Assembly: GCF_050003625.1 (NCBI RefSeq)
Contig: NC_134400.1
Coordinates: 227,766,085-227,830,084, forward strand
Length of the DNA: 64,000 nucleotides
Source: Haematobia irritans
Taxonomy: Eukaryota; Arthropoda; Insecta; Diptera; Muscidae
Direction of reading: 5' to 3'
A program made the translations under genes and the position numbers. Numbering within the stretch: position 1 is the stretch's first letter; each line of letters opens with the position of its first letter. Shown in pieces: positions 9,478 to 20,231 of this stretch. The notes beneath the pieces were generated by a model. It searched no databases, was not told the DNA's origin, and saw only the letters and a program-made list of their open reading frames with translations.

Positions 9478-11737
9478 AGGTGGTCCAGTGCGCGTCATTG
9501 AGGGCTCAAAAATCAAAACTCCTGTTCTCGATGGCTCAACGTCATTTGATGTCTTCAAATTCCAATTCGAAATGGTTGCTTCTAGAAATTTGTGGAATGA
9601 CGATGATAAAACAATTGAACTTCTATTGGCATTAAAGGGCAATGCTGCTGATGTGATACAAAGCATTCCCGCTGCTTCTAGAAATAACTATAATGAAGTA
9701 ATAGCGGCGCTTCAACGCAAGTATGGTGGAGAGCACAAGCAAGACATCTTTAGAATGGAATTAAGAGGTAGAGTCCAGAAATCAAACGAGACTCTACAAG
9801 ACTTTGCAACAGAAGTTGAGCGGTTGGTGCTACTGACATACCCAGGAGAGAGTCACCCACTTGTGGACCGCATCAAAATTGAGACCTTTGTGAATGGCAT
9901 TCGAGACCCAGACATAAAATGTGCAACATATGCCGCACAAAAAGCTACATTCACAGAAACAGTAACATTTGCACTTGTACAAGAGACTGCGAGATTGCTG
10001 GCACGGCCTCAAATTCACAAAGTACGCAGAGTAGAGACCGAGTGTGAAGAATCGAAATCGGTCATTGAATTGGTAAAAGAGGCTCTAAAGCAGATAATGC
10101 AAGAAATGAAGCAGCAAGCAAATAAATCTAGAATGAAATGCTATAACTGTGATAAGGCTGGACATCTTTCCCGGGAATGTAAAGCGTGGCGTAAAACGTC
10201 GGGGTCAATCTCGCCATTTCCATTAAACAATAATCAGAAGAAGGCGATCACAAAGCCAAGCGACTCAAATTCAAATTATGCGGATAATAGAAAAGGTGGC
10301 AAACAAGTTATTGATCAAGCCTTGACACGACGGCATTGCAATGTAGAAAGCAGACGCTACTCGAAGGCTGAACCAAAGGAGACAGTTGTAAATGTCAGGC
10401 AGTTACACATCGAATCTGGCACAGACTGGTCAACAGAGCAACGTAAAGATCCCATTCTGAGAAAAATTATTTCGGCAAAACAAGAAAATAAGAAACCCAG
10501 CAAGAAAGACATCGCAGCCGAAAGTCCACTTATGAAAGCATACTGGGCTCAATGGGATAGTTTAGTTCTAGTCAATGGATCCCTGCAACGTAAATGGGAA
10601 AGCGAAGATGGCAAGAGCAGCCGAAATTTGATCATCGTCCCAGATTCCAAAATAAGAGATGTTTTGGCGGAGTTCCATAATGGTCCCAGTGGAGGTCATC
10701 TGGGAATAACCAAAACCGTCGAGAAAGTGAAGCAACGATTCTACTGGGTTGGATGCCAGAAATCAATTGCTGAATGGGTAGCCAATTGCGGGAAGTGCAT
10801 GAAGGCGAAAGGTCCAACAAGGAAAAGTCGAGGTCCTATGCAAGAGTATAGACCAGGAGCCCCGTTTGAAAGAATAGCAATGGACGTGGCAGGCCCTTTC
10901 CCAGTAAGTGATTCTGGAAACCGTTATGTCCTTGTGGTCATGGATTACTTCAGCAAATGGCCGGAGGTGTATGCAATTCCAAACCAAGAGGCAAAAACGA
11001 TTGTGGATGTGGTCAACAAAAACTGGATATGTCGCTACGGTGTGCCGTCCGAGATTCACTCAGACCAGGGAAGAAATTTTGAATCGGCCATATTCAAAGA
11101 GATGTGTGAATCCCTTGGTATCAAGAAAACGAGGACTACGCCATTACATCCACAATCCGATGGCATGGTAGAAAGGTTTAATCGCACTCTGGAGGAACAT
11201 CTTCGAAAAGTAGTGGACAACGGCCAGAGGGACTGGGACGAGCATATACCAAAGTTTTTGCTGTCGTATAGATCTGCCATTCATGATTCCACCTCTCGAA
11301 CACCGGCCAATGTTCTATTCGGAACTGAGTTGAAGTTGCCTGGCGATCTGATATTCGGCGCTAAACCTAATGAGCTCGCCATGGAAGAAAACAGAAACGA
11401 CATCCCAAACACTTTCGGTGAAGTTCACGAATCAGTGCGCAACAAAATAAAAATGGTCAGCAACAGAATGAAGGCGAGATACGATCGTGCTGTAAATACA
11501 GAGGGCTTCCAAGAAGAAGAATTGGTTCTGCTATTTAACCCGCAACGAAAGAAAGGATTGTGCCCTAAACTGCAAACACAGTGGGAAGGCCCATACAAAG
11601 TCATCAAGAAGATCAATGATGTTGTATACCGGATTCAGAAGGACGACAGCCCTAGATCAAAGATGAAAGTTGTACATCTGGAACGATTGGCTCCTTACGG
11701 AACAGGTTCTGTGCCTGTTCGGGACGAACAGGCTTAA
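9458..11737 (+). CDS. Gypsy ORF2: Gag capsid/nucleocapsid joined to integrase, no PR/RT/RH (copy 1)
   Basis: Open frame of 759 codons from the ATG at 9458; the frame is open slightly further upstream. Residues about 15-200 resemble an insect gypsy capsid. C228-X2-C-X4-H-X4-C is the zinc knuckle (CYNCDKAGHLSREC). Shortly after, the sequence jumps to the tether normally found after RNase H (RRHCNVESRRYSKAEPKE), so protease, reverse transcriptase and RNase H are missing. Integrase then looks complete: H407-X6-H414-X29-C444-X2-C447, and D476, D536 and E572 with the canonical 35-residue spacing between the last two. The C-terminal tail ends with MKVVHLERLAPYG. The frame is +1 to ORF1 and overlaps it at an A8 tract (9451-9458), so expression by frameshifting or by internal initiation are both possible. 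The protein could not reverse-transcribe its own RNA; a complete relative would have to supply the enzymes. Confidence 0.88.
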   Translation: MSELEIKGGPVRVIEGSKIKTPVLDGSTSFDVFKFQFEMVASRNLWNDDDKTIELLLALKGNAADVIQSIPAASRNNYNEVIAALQRKYGGEHKQDIFRMELRGRVQKSNETLQDFATEVERLVLLTYPGESHPLVDRIKIETFVNGIRDPDIKCATYAAQKATFTETVTFALVQETARLLARPQIHKVRRVETECEESKSVIELVKEALKQIMQEMKQQANKSRMKCYNCDKAGHLSRECKAWRKTSGSISPFPLNNNQKKAITKPSDSNSNYADNRKGGKQVIDQALTRRHCNVESRRYSKAEPKETVVNVRQLHIESGTDWSTEQRKDPILRKIISAKQENKKPSKKDIAAESPLMKAYWAQWDSLVLVNGSLQRKWESEDGKSSRNLIIVPDSKIRDVLAEFHNGPSGGHLGITKTVEKVKQRFYWVGCQKSIAEWVANCGKCMKAKGPTRKSRGPMQEYRPGAPFERIAMDVAGPFPVSDSGNRYVLVVMDYFSKWPEVYAIPNQEAKTIVDVVNKNWICRYGVPSEIHSDQGRNFESAIFKEMCESLGIKKTRTTPLHPQSDGMVERFNRTLEEHLRKVVDNGQRDWDEHIPKFLLSYRSAIHDSTSRTPANVLFGTELKLPGDLIFGAKPNELAMEENRNDIPNTFGEVHESVRNKIKMVSNRMKARYDRAVNTEGFQEEELVLLFNPQRKKGLCPKLQTQWEGPYKVIKKINDVVYRIQKDDSPRSKMKVVHLERLAPYGTGSVPVRDEQA

Positions 11738-11748
11738 GCGGGAGGCAG
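11738..11748 (+). other. Polypurine tract of gypsy copy 1
   Basis: GCGGGAGGCAG immediately before LTR 2, right after the ORF2 stop; it is repeated before LTR 3 at 14964-14974. Purine-rich, as expected for plus-strand priming, though interrupted by C. Confidence 0.6.
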
Positions 11749-12341
11749 TGTTACGAATTTAATAATTATAGATATAAGTTTATTTAAATTAGTTTCCGTT
11801 AATTTAAAATTTCAAATTGTAACGATAAAATTTCGCTATCACTTGTTGGAATCATCTATCCATTTCTAGTATTTTCCTGAATTTCGTTTATGTTCTTTTG
11901 TTTGCTTACCAAAATGTTAGTTCTTACTCTCTTTGCTTTGCTTTGTTATTCTGCATTCTCATTTCATCTCATTGTCTATTGTCATTATTGTTGTTGTTGT
12001 AGTAATGCGAGCATATATCTATGTGAGTTTGTATGTGTTTGGCAGCCACCAGATGAACATCTTAATGGTCGTAGATCCTTCTAGCATTGTCTAAGAATGT
12101 TCTGGCGTTGCCAGAATATTGTAGTGCTACCAGAATGTTCTCGTATTGCCACACCGTCATATATAAAAGCGCTCGCATGCTGCTAACGAGTCAGTCTTAA
12201 TTAAAGCGTCAAACGAATAACTTCAGTGTGAACGAATTGTAAAGTGTGAAGTCAGTAAATAAATTGTAGATTGTCGTTATTTAGAAGAACTGTGTTTTAA
12301 TTGTCGGCTAATTAAAAACGCCTAAATATAAAAACGTAACA
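11749..12341 (+). repeat. Gypsy LTR 2 (shared middle LTR)
   Basis: 593 bp, no difference from LTR 1 seen by eye. It serves as 3' LTR of the first unit and 5' LTR of the second; no target duplication flanks it. Confidence 0.93.
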
Positions 12342-12380
12342 ATTGGTGTCGGAAGTGAAATAACGAAAAAAAAATCTACA

Positions 12381-12935
12381 ATGAAGTTTAATGAGCTTCG
12401 TGTGGAAGACTTAAAAAAGGAATTGAGCAAACTGGACCTGCCGACAACAGGCAATAAGGCCCAGCTTCAAAAGCGTCTACTGGAAGAGTTTGAACGGCGT
12501 AATATGGACATTGCGACGCATGAGTTTGATTATAAGGAGGACATTGACGAATCAATACTCGTCAATACCAGCAGTGTAGAAAATCCATCTGTGGCTTCAA
12601 GTGTTGTGGATTACACCTCAATGCTCAATGTTTTAAGCAAAATGATGGAAGAAAACTCTAGAAAAATCATGGATGAGAATTCTAGAAAAATGGAAGAAAA
12701 TTCTAGAAAAATGGAAGAAAATTCTAGAAAAATGGAAGAAAATTCCAGAAAATTGGAAGAAAAATTCGACGAAAATTCTAGAATGGTCAACGAAAAATTA
12801 CAACAAATTTCTGAAGGCATGGAGAAACGAGTGGACCATATAGAAAATCAAATTGTGGAATTAGATAAGAAATTTGTGGTTCACGATGAAAAATTTCTAC
12901 ACCTTGAGAAAAAAAATGTCAGAGCTGGAAATTAA
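12381..12935 (+). CDS. Gypsy ORF1: SAP/coiled-coil Gag-like protein (copy 2)
   Basis: Same 184-residue product as 8923-9477, including the SAP region and the EENSRKM heptad repeats. It is intact even though the downstream ORF in this unit is broken. Confidence 0.85.
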   Translation: MKFNELRVEDLKKELSKLDLPTTGNKAQLQKRLLEEFERRNMDIATHEFDYKEDIDESILVNTSSVENPSVASSVVDYTSMLNVLSKMMEENSRKIMDENSRKMEENSRKMEENSRKMEENSRKLEEKFDENSRMVNEKLQQISEGMEKRVDHIENQIVELDKKFVVHDEKFLHLEKKNVRAGN

Positions 12936-14397
12936 AGGTGGTCCAGTGCGCGTCATTGAGGGCTCAAAAATCAAAACTCCTGTTCTCGATGGCTCAACGT
13001 CATTTGATGTCTTCAAATTCCAATTCGAAATGGTTGCTTCTAGAAATTTGTGGAATGACGATGATAAAACAATTGAACTTCTATTGGCATTAAAGGGCAA
13101 TGCTGCTGATGTGATACAAAGCATTCCCGCTGCTTCTAGAAATAACTATAATGAAGTAATAGCGGCGCTTCAACGCAAGTATGGTGGAGAGCACAAGCAA
13201 GACATCTTTAGAATGGAATTAAGAGGTAGAGTCCAGAAATCAAACGAGACTCTACAAGACTTTGCAACAGAAGTTGAGCGGTTGGTGCTACTGACATACC
13301 CAGGAGAGAGTCACCCACTTGTGGACCGCATCAAAATTGAGACCTTTGTGAATGGCATTCGAGACCCAGACATAAAATGTGCAACATATGCCGCACAAAA
13401 AGCTACATTCACAGAAACAGTAACATTTGCACTTGTACAAGAGACTGCGAGATTGCTGGCACGGCCTCAAATTCACAAAGTACGCAGAGTAGAGACCGAG
13501 TGTGAAGAATCGAAATCGGTCATTGAATTGGTAAAAGAGGCTCTAAAGCAGATAATGCAAGAAATGAAGCAGCAAGCAAATAAATCTAGAATGAAATGCT
13601 ATAACTGTGATAAGGCTGGACATCTTTCCCGGGAATGTAAAGCGTGGCGTAAAACGTCGGGGTCAATCTCGCCATTTCCATTAAACAATAATCAGAAGAA
13701 GGCGATCACAAAGCCAAGCGACTCAAATTCAAATTATGCGGATAATAGAAAAGGTGGCAAACAAGTTATTGATCAAGCCTTGACACGACGGCATTGCAAT
13801 GTAGAAAGCAGACGCTACTCGAAGGCTGAACCAAAGGAGACAGTTGTAAATGTCAGGCAGTTACACATCGAATCTGGCACAGACTGGTCAACAGAGCAAC
13901 GTAAAGATCCCATTCTGAGAAAAATTATTTCGGCAAAACAAGAAAATAAGAAACCCAGCAAGAAAGACATCGCAGCCGAAAGTCCACTTATGAAAGCATA
14001 CTGGGCTCAATGGGATAGTTTAGTTCTAGTCAATGGATCCCTGCAACGTAAATGGGAAAGCGAAGATGGCAAGAGCAGCCGAAATTTGATCATCGTCCCA
14101 GATTCCAAAATAAGAGATGTTTTGGCGGAGTTCCATAATGGTCCCAGTGGAGGTCATCTGGGAATAACCAAAACCGTCGAGAAAGTGAAGCAACGATTCT
14201 ACTGGGTTGGATGCCAGAAATCAATTGCTGAATGGGTAGCCAATTGCGGGAAGTGCATGAAGGCGAAAGGTCCAACAAGGAAAAGTCGAGGTCCTATGCA
14301 AGAGTATAGACCAGGAGCCCCGTTTGAAAGAATAGCAATGGACGTGGCAAGAAAACGAGGACTACGCCATTACATCCACAATCCGATGGCATGGTAG
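12916..14397 (+). pseudogene. Gypsy ORF2 truncated by a 232-bp deletion (copy 2)
   Basis: Matches copy 1 from its ATG through the first catalytic Asp (AMDVA), then shifts frame and stops after GLRHYIHNPMAW. Compared with copy 1, bases equivalent to 10892-11123 are missing; both junction sides end in CA, a 2-bp microhomology. The deletion removes the second catalytic Asp and breaks the frame, so integrase from this unit is dead while capsid and zinc knuckle remain open. Confidence 0.92.
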
Positions 14398-14963
14398 AAA
14401 GGTTTAATCGCACTCTGGAGGAACATCTTCGAAAAGTAGTGGACAACGGCCAGAGGGACTGGGACGAGCATATACCAAAGTTTTTGCTGTCGTATAGATC
14501 TGCCATTCATGATTCCACCTCTCGAACACCGGCCAATGTTCTATTCGGAACTGAGTTGAAGTTGCCTGGCGATCTGATATTCGGCGCTAAACCTAATGAG
14601 CTCGCCATGGAAGAAAACAGAAACGACATCCCAAACACTTTCGGTGAAGTTCACGAATCAGTGCGCAACAAAATAAAAATGGTCAGCAACAGAATGAAGG
14701 CGAGATACGATCGTGCTGTAAATACAGAGGGCTTCCAAGAAGAAGAATTGGTTCTGCTATTTAACCCGCAACGAAAGAAAGGATTGTGCCCTAAACTGCA
14801 AACACAGTGGGAAGGCCCATACAAAGTCATCAAGAAGATCAATGATGTTGTATACCGGATTCAGAAGGACGACAGCCCTAGATCAAAGATGAAAGTTGTA
14901 CATCTGGAACGATTGGCTCCTTACGGAACAGGTTCTGTGCCTGTTCGGGACGAACAGGCTTAA
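14391..14963 (+). pseudogene. Gypsy integrase C-terminal remnant (copy 2)
   Basis: Frame resuming after the 232-bp deletion, beginning MVERFNRTLEEHL (contains the last catalytic Glu) through the integrase tail MKVVHLERLAPYG. It lies out of frame with the upstream part and lacks the first two catalytic Asp residues. Confidence 0.9.
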
Positions 14964-14974
14964 GCGGGAGGCAG

Positions 14975-15567
14975 TGTTACGAATTTAATAATTATAGATA
15001 TAAGTTTATTTAAATTAGTTTCCGTTAATTTAAAATTTCAAATTGTAACGATAAAATTTCGCTATCACTTGTTGGAATCATCTATCCATTTCTAGTATTT
15101 TCCTGAATTTCGTTTATGTTCTTTTGTTTGCTTACCAAAATGTTAGTTCTTACTCTCTTTGCTTTGCTTTGTTATTCTGCATTCTCATTTCATCTCATTG
15201 TCTATTGTCATTATTGTTGTTGTTGTAGTAATGCGAGCATATATCTATGTGAGTTTGTATGTGTTTGGCAGCCACCAGATGAACATCTTAATGGTCGTAG
15301 ATCCTTCTAGCATTGTCTAAGAATGTTCTGGCGTTGCCAGAATATTGTAGTGCTACCAGAATGTTCTCGTATTGCCACACCGTCATATATAAAAGCGCTC
15401 GCATGCTGCTAACGAGTCAGTCTTAATTAAAGCGTCAAACGAATAACTTCAGTGTGAACGAATTGTAAAGTGTGAAGTCAGTAAATAAATTGTAGATTGT
15501 CGTTATTTAGAAGAACTGTGTTTTAATTGTCGGCTAATTAAAAACGCCTAAATATAAAAACGTAACA
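14975..15567 (+). repeat. Gypsy LTR 3
   Basis: 593 bp, same as LTR 1 and 2 by eye; followed by ATAT, which pairs with ATAT before LTR 1. Confidence 0.93.
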
Positions 15568-16700
15568 ATATTTTACAGATCCCGAAAATAAAAAAGTGTG
15601 CAAATTGAAAAAATCCATTTACCGTTTAAAGCAAGCTGGTAAAGATTGGAATGAAAAAATTAATGAAGTTTTAATGGAAATTGGATTTAAGCGGTGCTTG
15701 ACCGATATGTGTGTTTACACCAACAACATAAAAGGAGAGCTAAGTATAATAGCCATTTACGTCGACGATAAGCTTATCGCATGTCATCGAAGCAATACAA
15801 TGGAGGATATCGTAGGAAAGCTGAATAAGCATATCGAAGCTATCGATAAGGGGCCAGTTTGCCATTTTCTAGGCTTGGAAGTGGAAAGAGATGGTGAAAG
15901 AGGAGCGATAACAATTCATCAAAATGCTTTTGTGAAAGAATTGGTACAAGAGAGGAACATGAAAAATTGCAGACCTGCCACAACTCCTCTACCATCTGGA
16001 ATAGTGCTCAAAAAGTGTGATGTTGCTCAATGCGAAGGTGAAAATGTCAAATTGTACCCATCGTTAATTGGAAGTCTGATGTATTTGGCAACAATATCCC
16101 GTCCAGAGATCGCTCACACAGTTTCAAGATTGTCGCAATACAACGTCCATCCCCATAAATAACATCTAAGTGCGGCAAAACATGTGTTGCGGTATTTGAG
16201 CAGTAATCCGAAGCTTGTGATTTCTTATAAGACTGATGACAATTTATTATGTTACACCGATACCGATTGGGAATCTAATCCCTTAGATACAAAATCATTT
16301 AGTGTTTTTTTACTTTTCTTCGCAGGTGGACCTATAAGTTGGGAGTCGAAGAAGCAAAGTGTGGGGCCCTTAGTTCTATGGAGGCGGAATACATTGCGTT
16401 ATGCCAAGGGACGAAAGAGATTGTGTTCCATAGAAGTCTATTGAAAGAAATGGGACTTGGTCAGCTAACCCAGATGCCAACCTAAATTAGGTGCGATAAT
16501 CTCTTGCTAACAGTCAGATGACCCTGAAGCGCAGCAAACACATCGATATTCGTTTTCACTATATTAAAGAAAAAATTGAGCTAAATGAAATTTGTATAAA
16601 CTATATATCCACAAATGAAAATTTATCTGACTTGTTAACTAAATGTTTACCTAAAATTCGACACCACCACATTTGTAATATGCTAAATTTTGGACTTTGA
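15568..16700 (+). pseudogene. Ty1/copia pol, 3' part (RT and RNase H)
   Basis: Continuation of the copia polyprotein after the gypsy insert. KKSIYRLKQAGKDWNEKI and the catalytic YVDD box (near 15758) mark the RT palm. LYPSLIGSLMYLATISRPEI follows, then a stop at the end of QYNVHPHK (near 16160). RNase H continues from about 16163 (SAAKHVLRYL, CYTDTDWES, ISWESKKQ). One inserted base in a G run near 16363 shifts the motif that would read SSMEAEYIALC. The C-terminal end (RSKHIDIRFHYIKEKIE, ENLSDLLTKCLP) is at 16518-16700. Non-functional. Confidence 0.9.
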
Positions 16701-16754
16701 TATAACGATTTTTGAACTCTTTGTTTTTGTATGAATATTCGTTAAGGTGGACTA

Positions 16755-16980
16755 TGTTAGGATTAACATAATTTTGTTTTGGTCTTATGTTACATCTATT
16801 TATCTATTTCAACTCATTCATACAAATTGATCTCTTTTACTCTTTATCTCAAGTAACGGTAATTCATTATTGTAATTTTGGTTTAATTGTAATTCACTGC
16901 TTACTCTGTACTTTGCTTAGGAGTATATTTTTAGTTCTAATAATGAATTCAACAAAGTGTTTAATAAGATACATTTAACA
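16755..16980 (+). repeat. Copia 3' LTR
   Basis: Starts TGTTAGGATTAACA 54 bp after the end of pol and ends ACATTTAACA, a TG...CA unit of 226 bp, short as in many copia-type LTRs. No partner 5' LTR is present in the window, so the boundaries rest on the TG/CA ends and position only. Confidence 0.6.
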
Positions 16981-17348
16981 GTTCCTAGTAAAAATTTAAT
17001 ATAATAGTATGTAATGTTGAACATCTTTTCGGAATCTTCTGAGCATATCTGGAATAAATTAAAAAAAAAAAATTTTTTTGGTGTTCGGTCGAAGCAGGGA
17101 TCGATCGAACCACTGCTCCAGAGTGCCCAACTAAATGTATGTTTCTGTTAAATAAAGTTTGTTTAATCGGCACGTGGGCGTCGCAAGCCAGCTATATAAA
17201 TATAACTTATATGGATAATTTTCTATTGATGGCAATACCAGCTACATAGCTCAGTGGATAGTGTGTTGTCTTAAAAATTGCATGGCCCGCGGTTTGATTC
17301 TCCGTCCAGGCGAAAGGTAAAATTTAAAAAATTTAAAGCTTTCTGTTA
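16981..17348 (-). repeat. Truncated inverted fragment of the CACGC tRNA-like DNA element
   Basis: Reverse-complement match to 17676-18080 of the next element: it has GTTGAACATCTTTTCGGAA, the GTGTTCGGTCGAAGCAGGGA box, the TATATAAATATAACTTATAT segment and a tRNA-like TAGCTCAGTGGATAG...GGTTTGATTC at 17240-17300. Together with its neighbour it forms a large imperfect hairpin. Confidence 0.65.
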
Positions 17349-18329
17349 CACGCAAAAAAATAACTCTTTCCTCCCAAACGAAATTTTAGACAATCAAAGT
17401 TCGTTTCTCATTTGCTTTTCGCTGTAAGGAAGTGTATTTGGAAGAAAAGTATATACTTTTTGTGATAAACGTGTATTCTTTTCCAGGATGTAAAAACAAT
17501 TTCATAAAGACTAACTCAAAATAAAGACATTGTTTTCTTGCTAATTGCATTTTCCCTCACATCTTTCTCACATCCACGAGGTTTTTAGTTCTTAACACCT
17601 TTTCCTGGAATACCAACAATGTAGAAGAAATTATACGATTTTATAAATTTTTTAATTTTTTTTTTACCTTTCGCCTGGACGGAGAATCGAACCGCGGACC
17701 ATGCACTTGGTAAGCCAACACACTAACCACTGAGCTATGTACCTGTTATGGTAATCAATAGATAATTATCCATATAAGTTATATTTATATAGCATAGCTT
17801 GTGGCGCCCACGAAACGAATAAACAAAGTTTATTTAACAGAAACAAACACTTAGTTTGGCACCGTGGAGCAGTGGTTGCTACGTCCGACTTGCATGCCAA
17901 GGGTCGTGGGTTCGATCCCTGCTTCGACCAAAGTTTTTTTTTGTTTTTTTTTTTTAATATATTCCAGATATGTTCGGAAGATTCCGAAAAAATGTTCAAC
18001 ATTACATTGTACTATATTACATTATAATATATTTTTCGGAAGATTCCGAAAAAATGTTCAACATTACATTGTACTATATTAAATTTTGAACTGTAAAATG
18101 TGTCTTATTAAAGACCTAAAGTCAGAAAAGAACAGTGTTTGATATAAACGAAATGGGCTGTGCTGTTGTTTGAAAAATAACTTTTTTATTGAAAAAATAA
18201 AAATTTTGTAACAAACGATGTTTTTTGGTGATAAAAGTTTAAAATTGTCGAAGCAATTCAAAAAACTGTAACAAAAGAAAAACGTTTTCGGTACACGTTT
18301 TCCAAACGTTTTTTTTTTTTTTTTGCGTG
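17349..18329. mobile_element. DNA element with CACGC-A7 ends and tRNA-like modules, copy 1
   Basis: Starts CACGCAAAAAAATAAC and ends with a T tract and GCGTG; flanks are TA (17347-17348) and CA (18330-18331). It contains two tRNA-like modules: minus strand near 17676-17750 (AGCTCAGTGGTTAG and GGTTCGATTC) and plus strand 17862-17930 (GTGGAGCAGTGG and GGTTCGATCCC). Near the right end a short segment (TTCGGAAGATTCCGAAAAAA...) is present twice in tandem. No transposase frame. Confidence 0.7.
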
Positions 18330-18330
18330 C

Positions 18331-18634
18331 AGCTCGCAGCTTATGTCCGATTTTCCTCAAATTTGGCACGCGGGCTTACTTTGGCTAAGAGGCGGTCCCT
18401 ATTGATTTTGGAAAATAGGGATTCTGATATAGATATAGCTGTCATGTATATTTATCTCCGATTTGTCATAATTAACGTGTTTATGAACCGAACTTTTCCA
18501 AGTTTCGTATAGCCATAAAACTTGCAAAAATTAGCTAAATTAGCTACCTCTATTACATATGTATCGCCCGATAATTATAAATGTTTTTTGTGCAATTGCA
18601 TCAAAAATGGTTCATACTAGCATTGTGTTTCGCC
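18331..18634. repeat. R1-related repeat, left part of a split copy
   Basis: Resembles the left portion of the family seen at 21720-22010 (CAGCTCGC, ATAGCTGTCAT, TATCGCCCGATAATTATA). It is interrupted by the element 18635-20020 and resumes at 20021. No coding capacity. Confidence 0.55.
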
Positions 18635-20020
18635 CATAAGCGTAGGAAGGCTTCTGGGGAGGGGGCTTAGACCCCCCAGAAAAAATTTAGCCCCCCCCCC
18701 AGAATTTGAAACCCTATTTACGATTTTACATTTTTATTTACAACGATTTTACATTTTAGCATTGTGTTTCGCCCATAAGCGTAGGAAGGCCTCTGGGGAG
18801 GGGGCTTAGACCCCCCTGAAAAAATTTAGCCCCCCCCAGAATTTGAAACCCTATTTACGATTTTACATTTTTATTTACAACGATTTTACATTTTATTTTA
18901 TAACTTCCGCTAAAGACTTTCATGCACAATCGAATTACTTGGGTTGTGGTAGCAGTTGCCGATGGCAATGTTTGAAGTCTGATATTTATGAAATAGAGCT
19001 GTGATTGAACTTATGGTTTAATTGAATAACTAAAGCTCCTTTATTATATTGTTTAGTCTGGTTTAGTCATCTTAATTAAAAAATAGTAATTGGTATTAAA
19101 ACTATTCTTCATAAATTAATATCTTAACAATGCTGCAAAAAAGCGTCGCCAAAAAAGAAGTGAAAATATTCTTTTTGGGTCCGGAAGTGGTGCAAAATTG
19201 GTGGAGAAGCGATGAATGTAATAGGAACTCGTCGTAGAACGAATGTACACCGTTTCAACAGCCGTTGCAATAAATTTGCATCACTTCTTACGGTGTGATC
19301 CGAATTCAGTGTTTTGAATGTGAATTAAAAAATTGTGTGATATTTTCCCAAATAAATAATTTTTATTTATTCGTTTTTTATTTGATTTTTGGTCGGCCTT
19401 TTGTTAGAATTATATAAATATTTATAAAGACCTCGAGCTTCAAGAAACATCAATTATAATAATTTTTTATTTGTTTGAATATTTTCAAAAATTCTATAAA
19501 ACCTCATACACATTACACATTCAAATCTACTTTAACTAGATTTCAACTGTCAATTGCCTTATAAAAATGGGATTTCAAATCCACTTTTAGTAGATTTCGA
19601 GCCTAATGTGAATGAGCTATAATGGATTTAGCATTTTTGTGGCAAAATTTGAATAATTTTTACCATTTTATTTATTCTTACTCTTTTTTTAAACTATTTG
19701 AAAAAAGAAAACAAAAATTACGCATTAAAATATGATAAAACTGAAATAAAAAACTTCCTGTGTACTTAATATAATTAACTTCTTTGTGAGGACATTTTTG
19801 GAAGTGCTTTTTAAGTCGTGCCTTTAGTACAAATCCCAATTTTTTTTGCTGGGAAAAGTGTGGAACTACTGTTAGTTGCTTTATTATATATTATTTTGAT
19901 GTCTATTTTTTATTCATTTTTATGAAATAAAACAATAATTGAACCTATTAGTTCAGTCTATAAATTTTAAGCTAGGGGGGCTATAGCCCCCCCTAGGAAA
20001 GTTGTCTAGCTACGCTAATG
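18635..20020. mobile_element. Non-autonomous hAT-like element with G/C-tract ends (1386 bp)
   Basis: Starts CATAAGCGTAGG and ends CTACGCTAATG (inverted match CATTAGCGTAG), flanked by GTTTCGCC at 18627-18634 and 20021-20028, an 8-bp duplication. Runs of G and C follow each end (GGGGGCTTAGACCCCC; GGGGGGCTATAGCCCCCC). A 138-bp segment including the left end and part of the target (ATTGTGTTTCGCCC) is tandemly duplicated at about 18757-18894. A second copy is at 50366-51822. The 8-bp duplication suggests hAT; no transposase is present. Confidence 0.75.
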
Positions 20021-20231
20021 GTTTCGCCCAATGCGTTAGCCGATTTATATTTGTAGTCTAGAGATTTTGTAGATAAATAATAATTGTGCCAAAAATCGGA
20101 TCAGATTTAGATATTTGTATATGGGAGTATAAATCTTTATATAGCTCCCAACAAATTTAAAGAAGTTCAAAAATTTCGGTCTACACAGTGATGAAAAGTA
20201 TTATATAGTCGGCCCTGCCCGACTTTACTTA
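20021..20231. repeat. R1-related repeat, right part of a split copy
   Basis: Carries the family end: GATTTAGATATTTGTATATG, TATATAGCTCCCAAC and ATAGTCGGCCCTGCCCGACT. Same terminal motif as 780-838. Confidence 0.7.

Larger units (their letters stand above)
8291..15567 (+). mobile_element. Ty3/gypsy retrotransposon in LTR-int-LTR-int'-LTR form
   Basis: Three 593-bp LTRs (8291-8883, 11749-12341, 14975-15567) begin TGTTAC and end GTAACA and look the same by eye. The outer flanks share ATAT (8287-8290 and 15568-15571); no duplication surrounds the middle LTR. Removing the insert plus one ATAT (7281 bp, a multiple of three) restores the copia RT frame, which proves insertion into copia. The first internal region has open frames; the second is identical by eye except for a 232-bp deletion. 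Protease, reverse transcriptase and RNase H are absent from both. Confidence 0.95.

Noticed and set aside
17862..17930. Possible tRNA genes at 17.2-17.9, 20.6-21.0 and 29.3 kb
   Set aside because: A and B boxes are present, but the acceptor stems do not pair well and each lies in a repeated element; SINE-type or element-internal modules are more likely.
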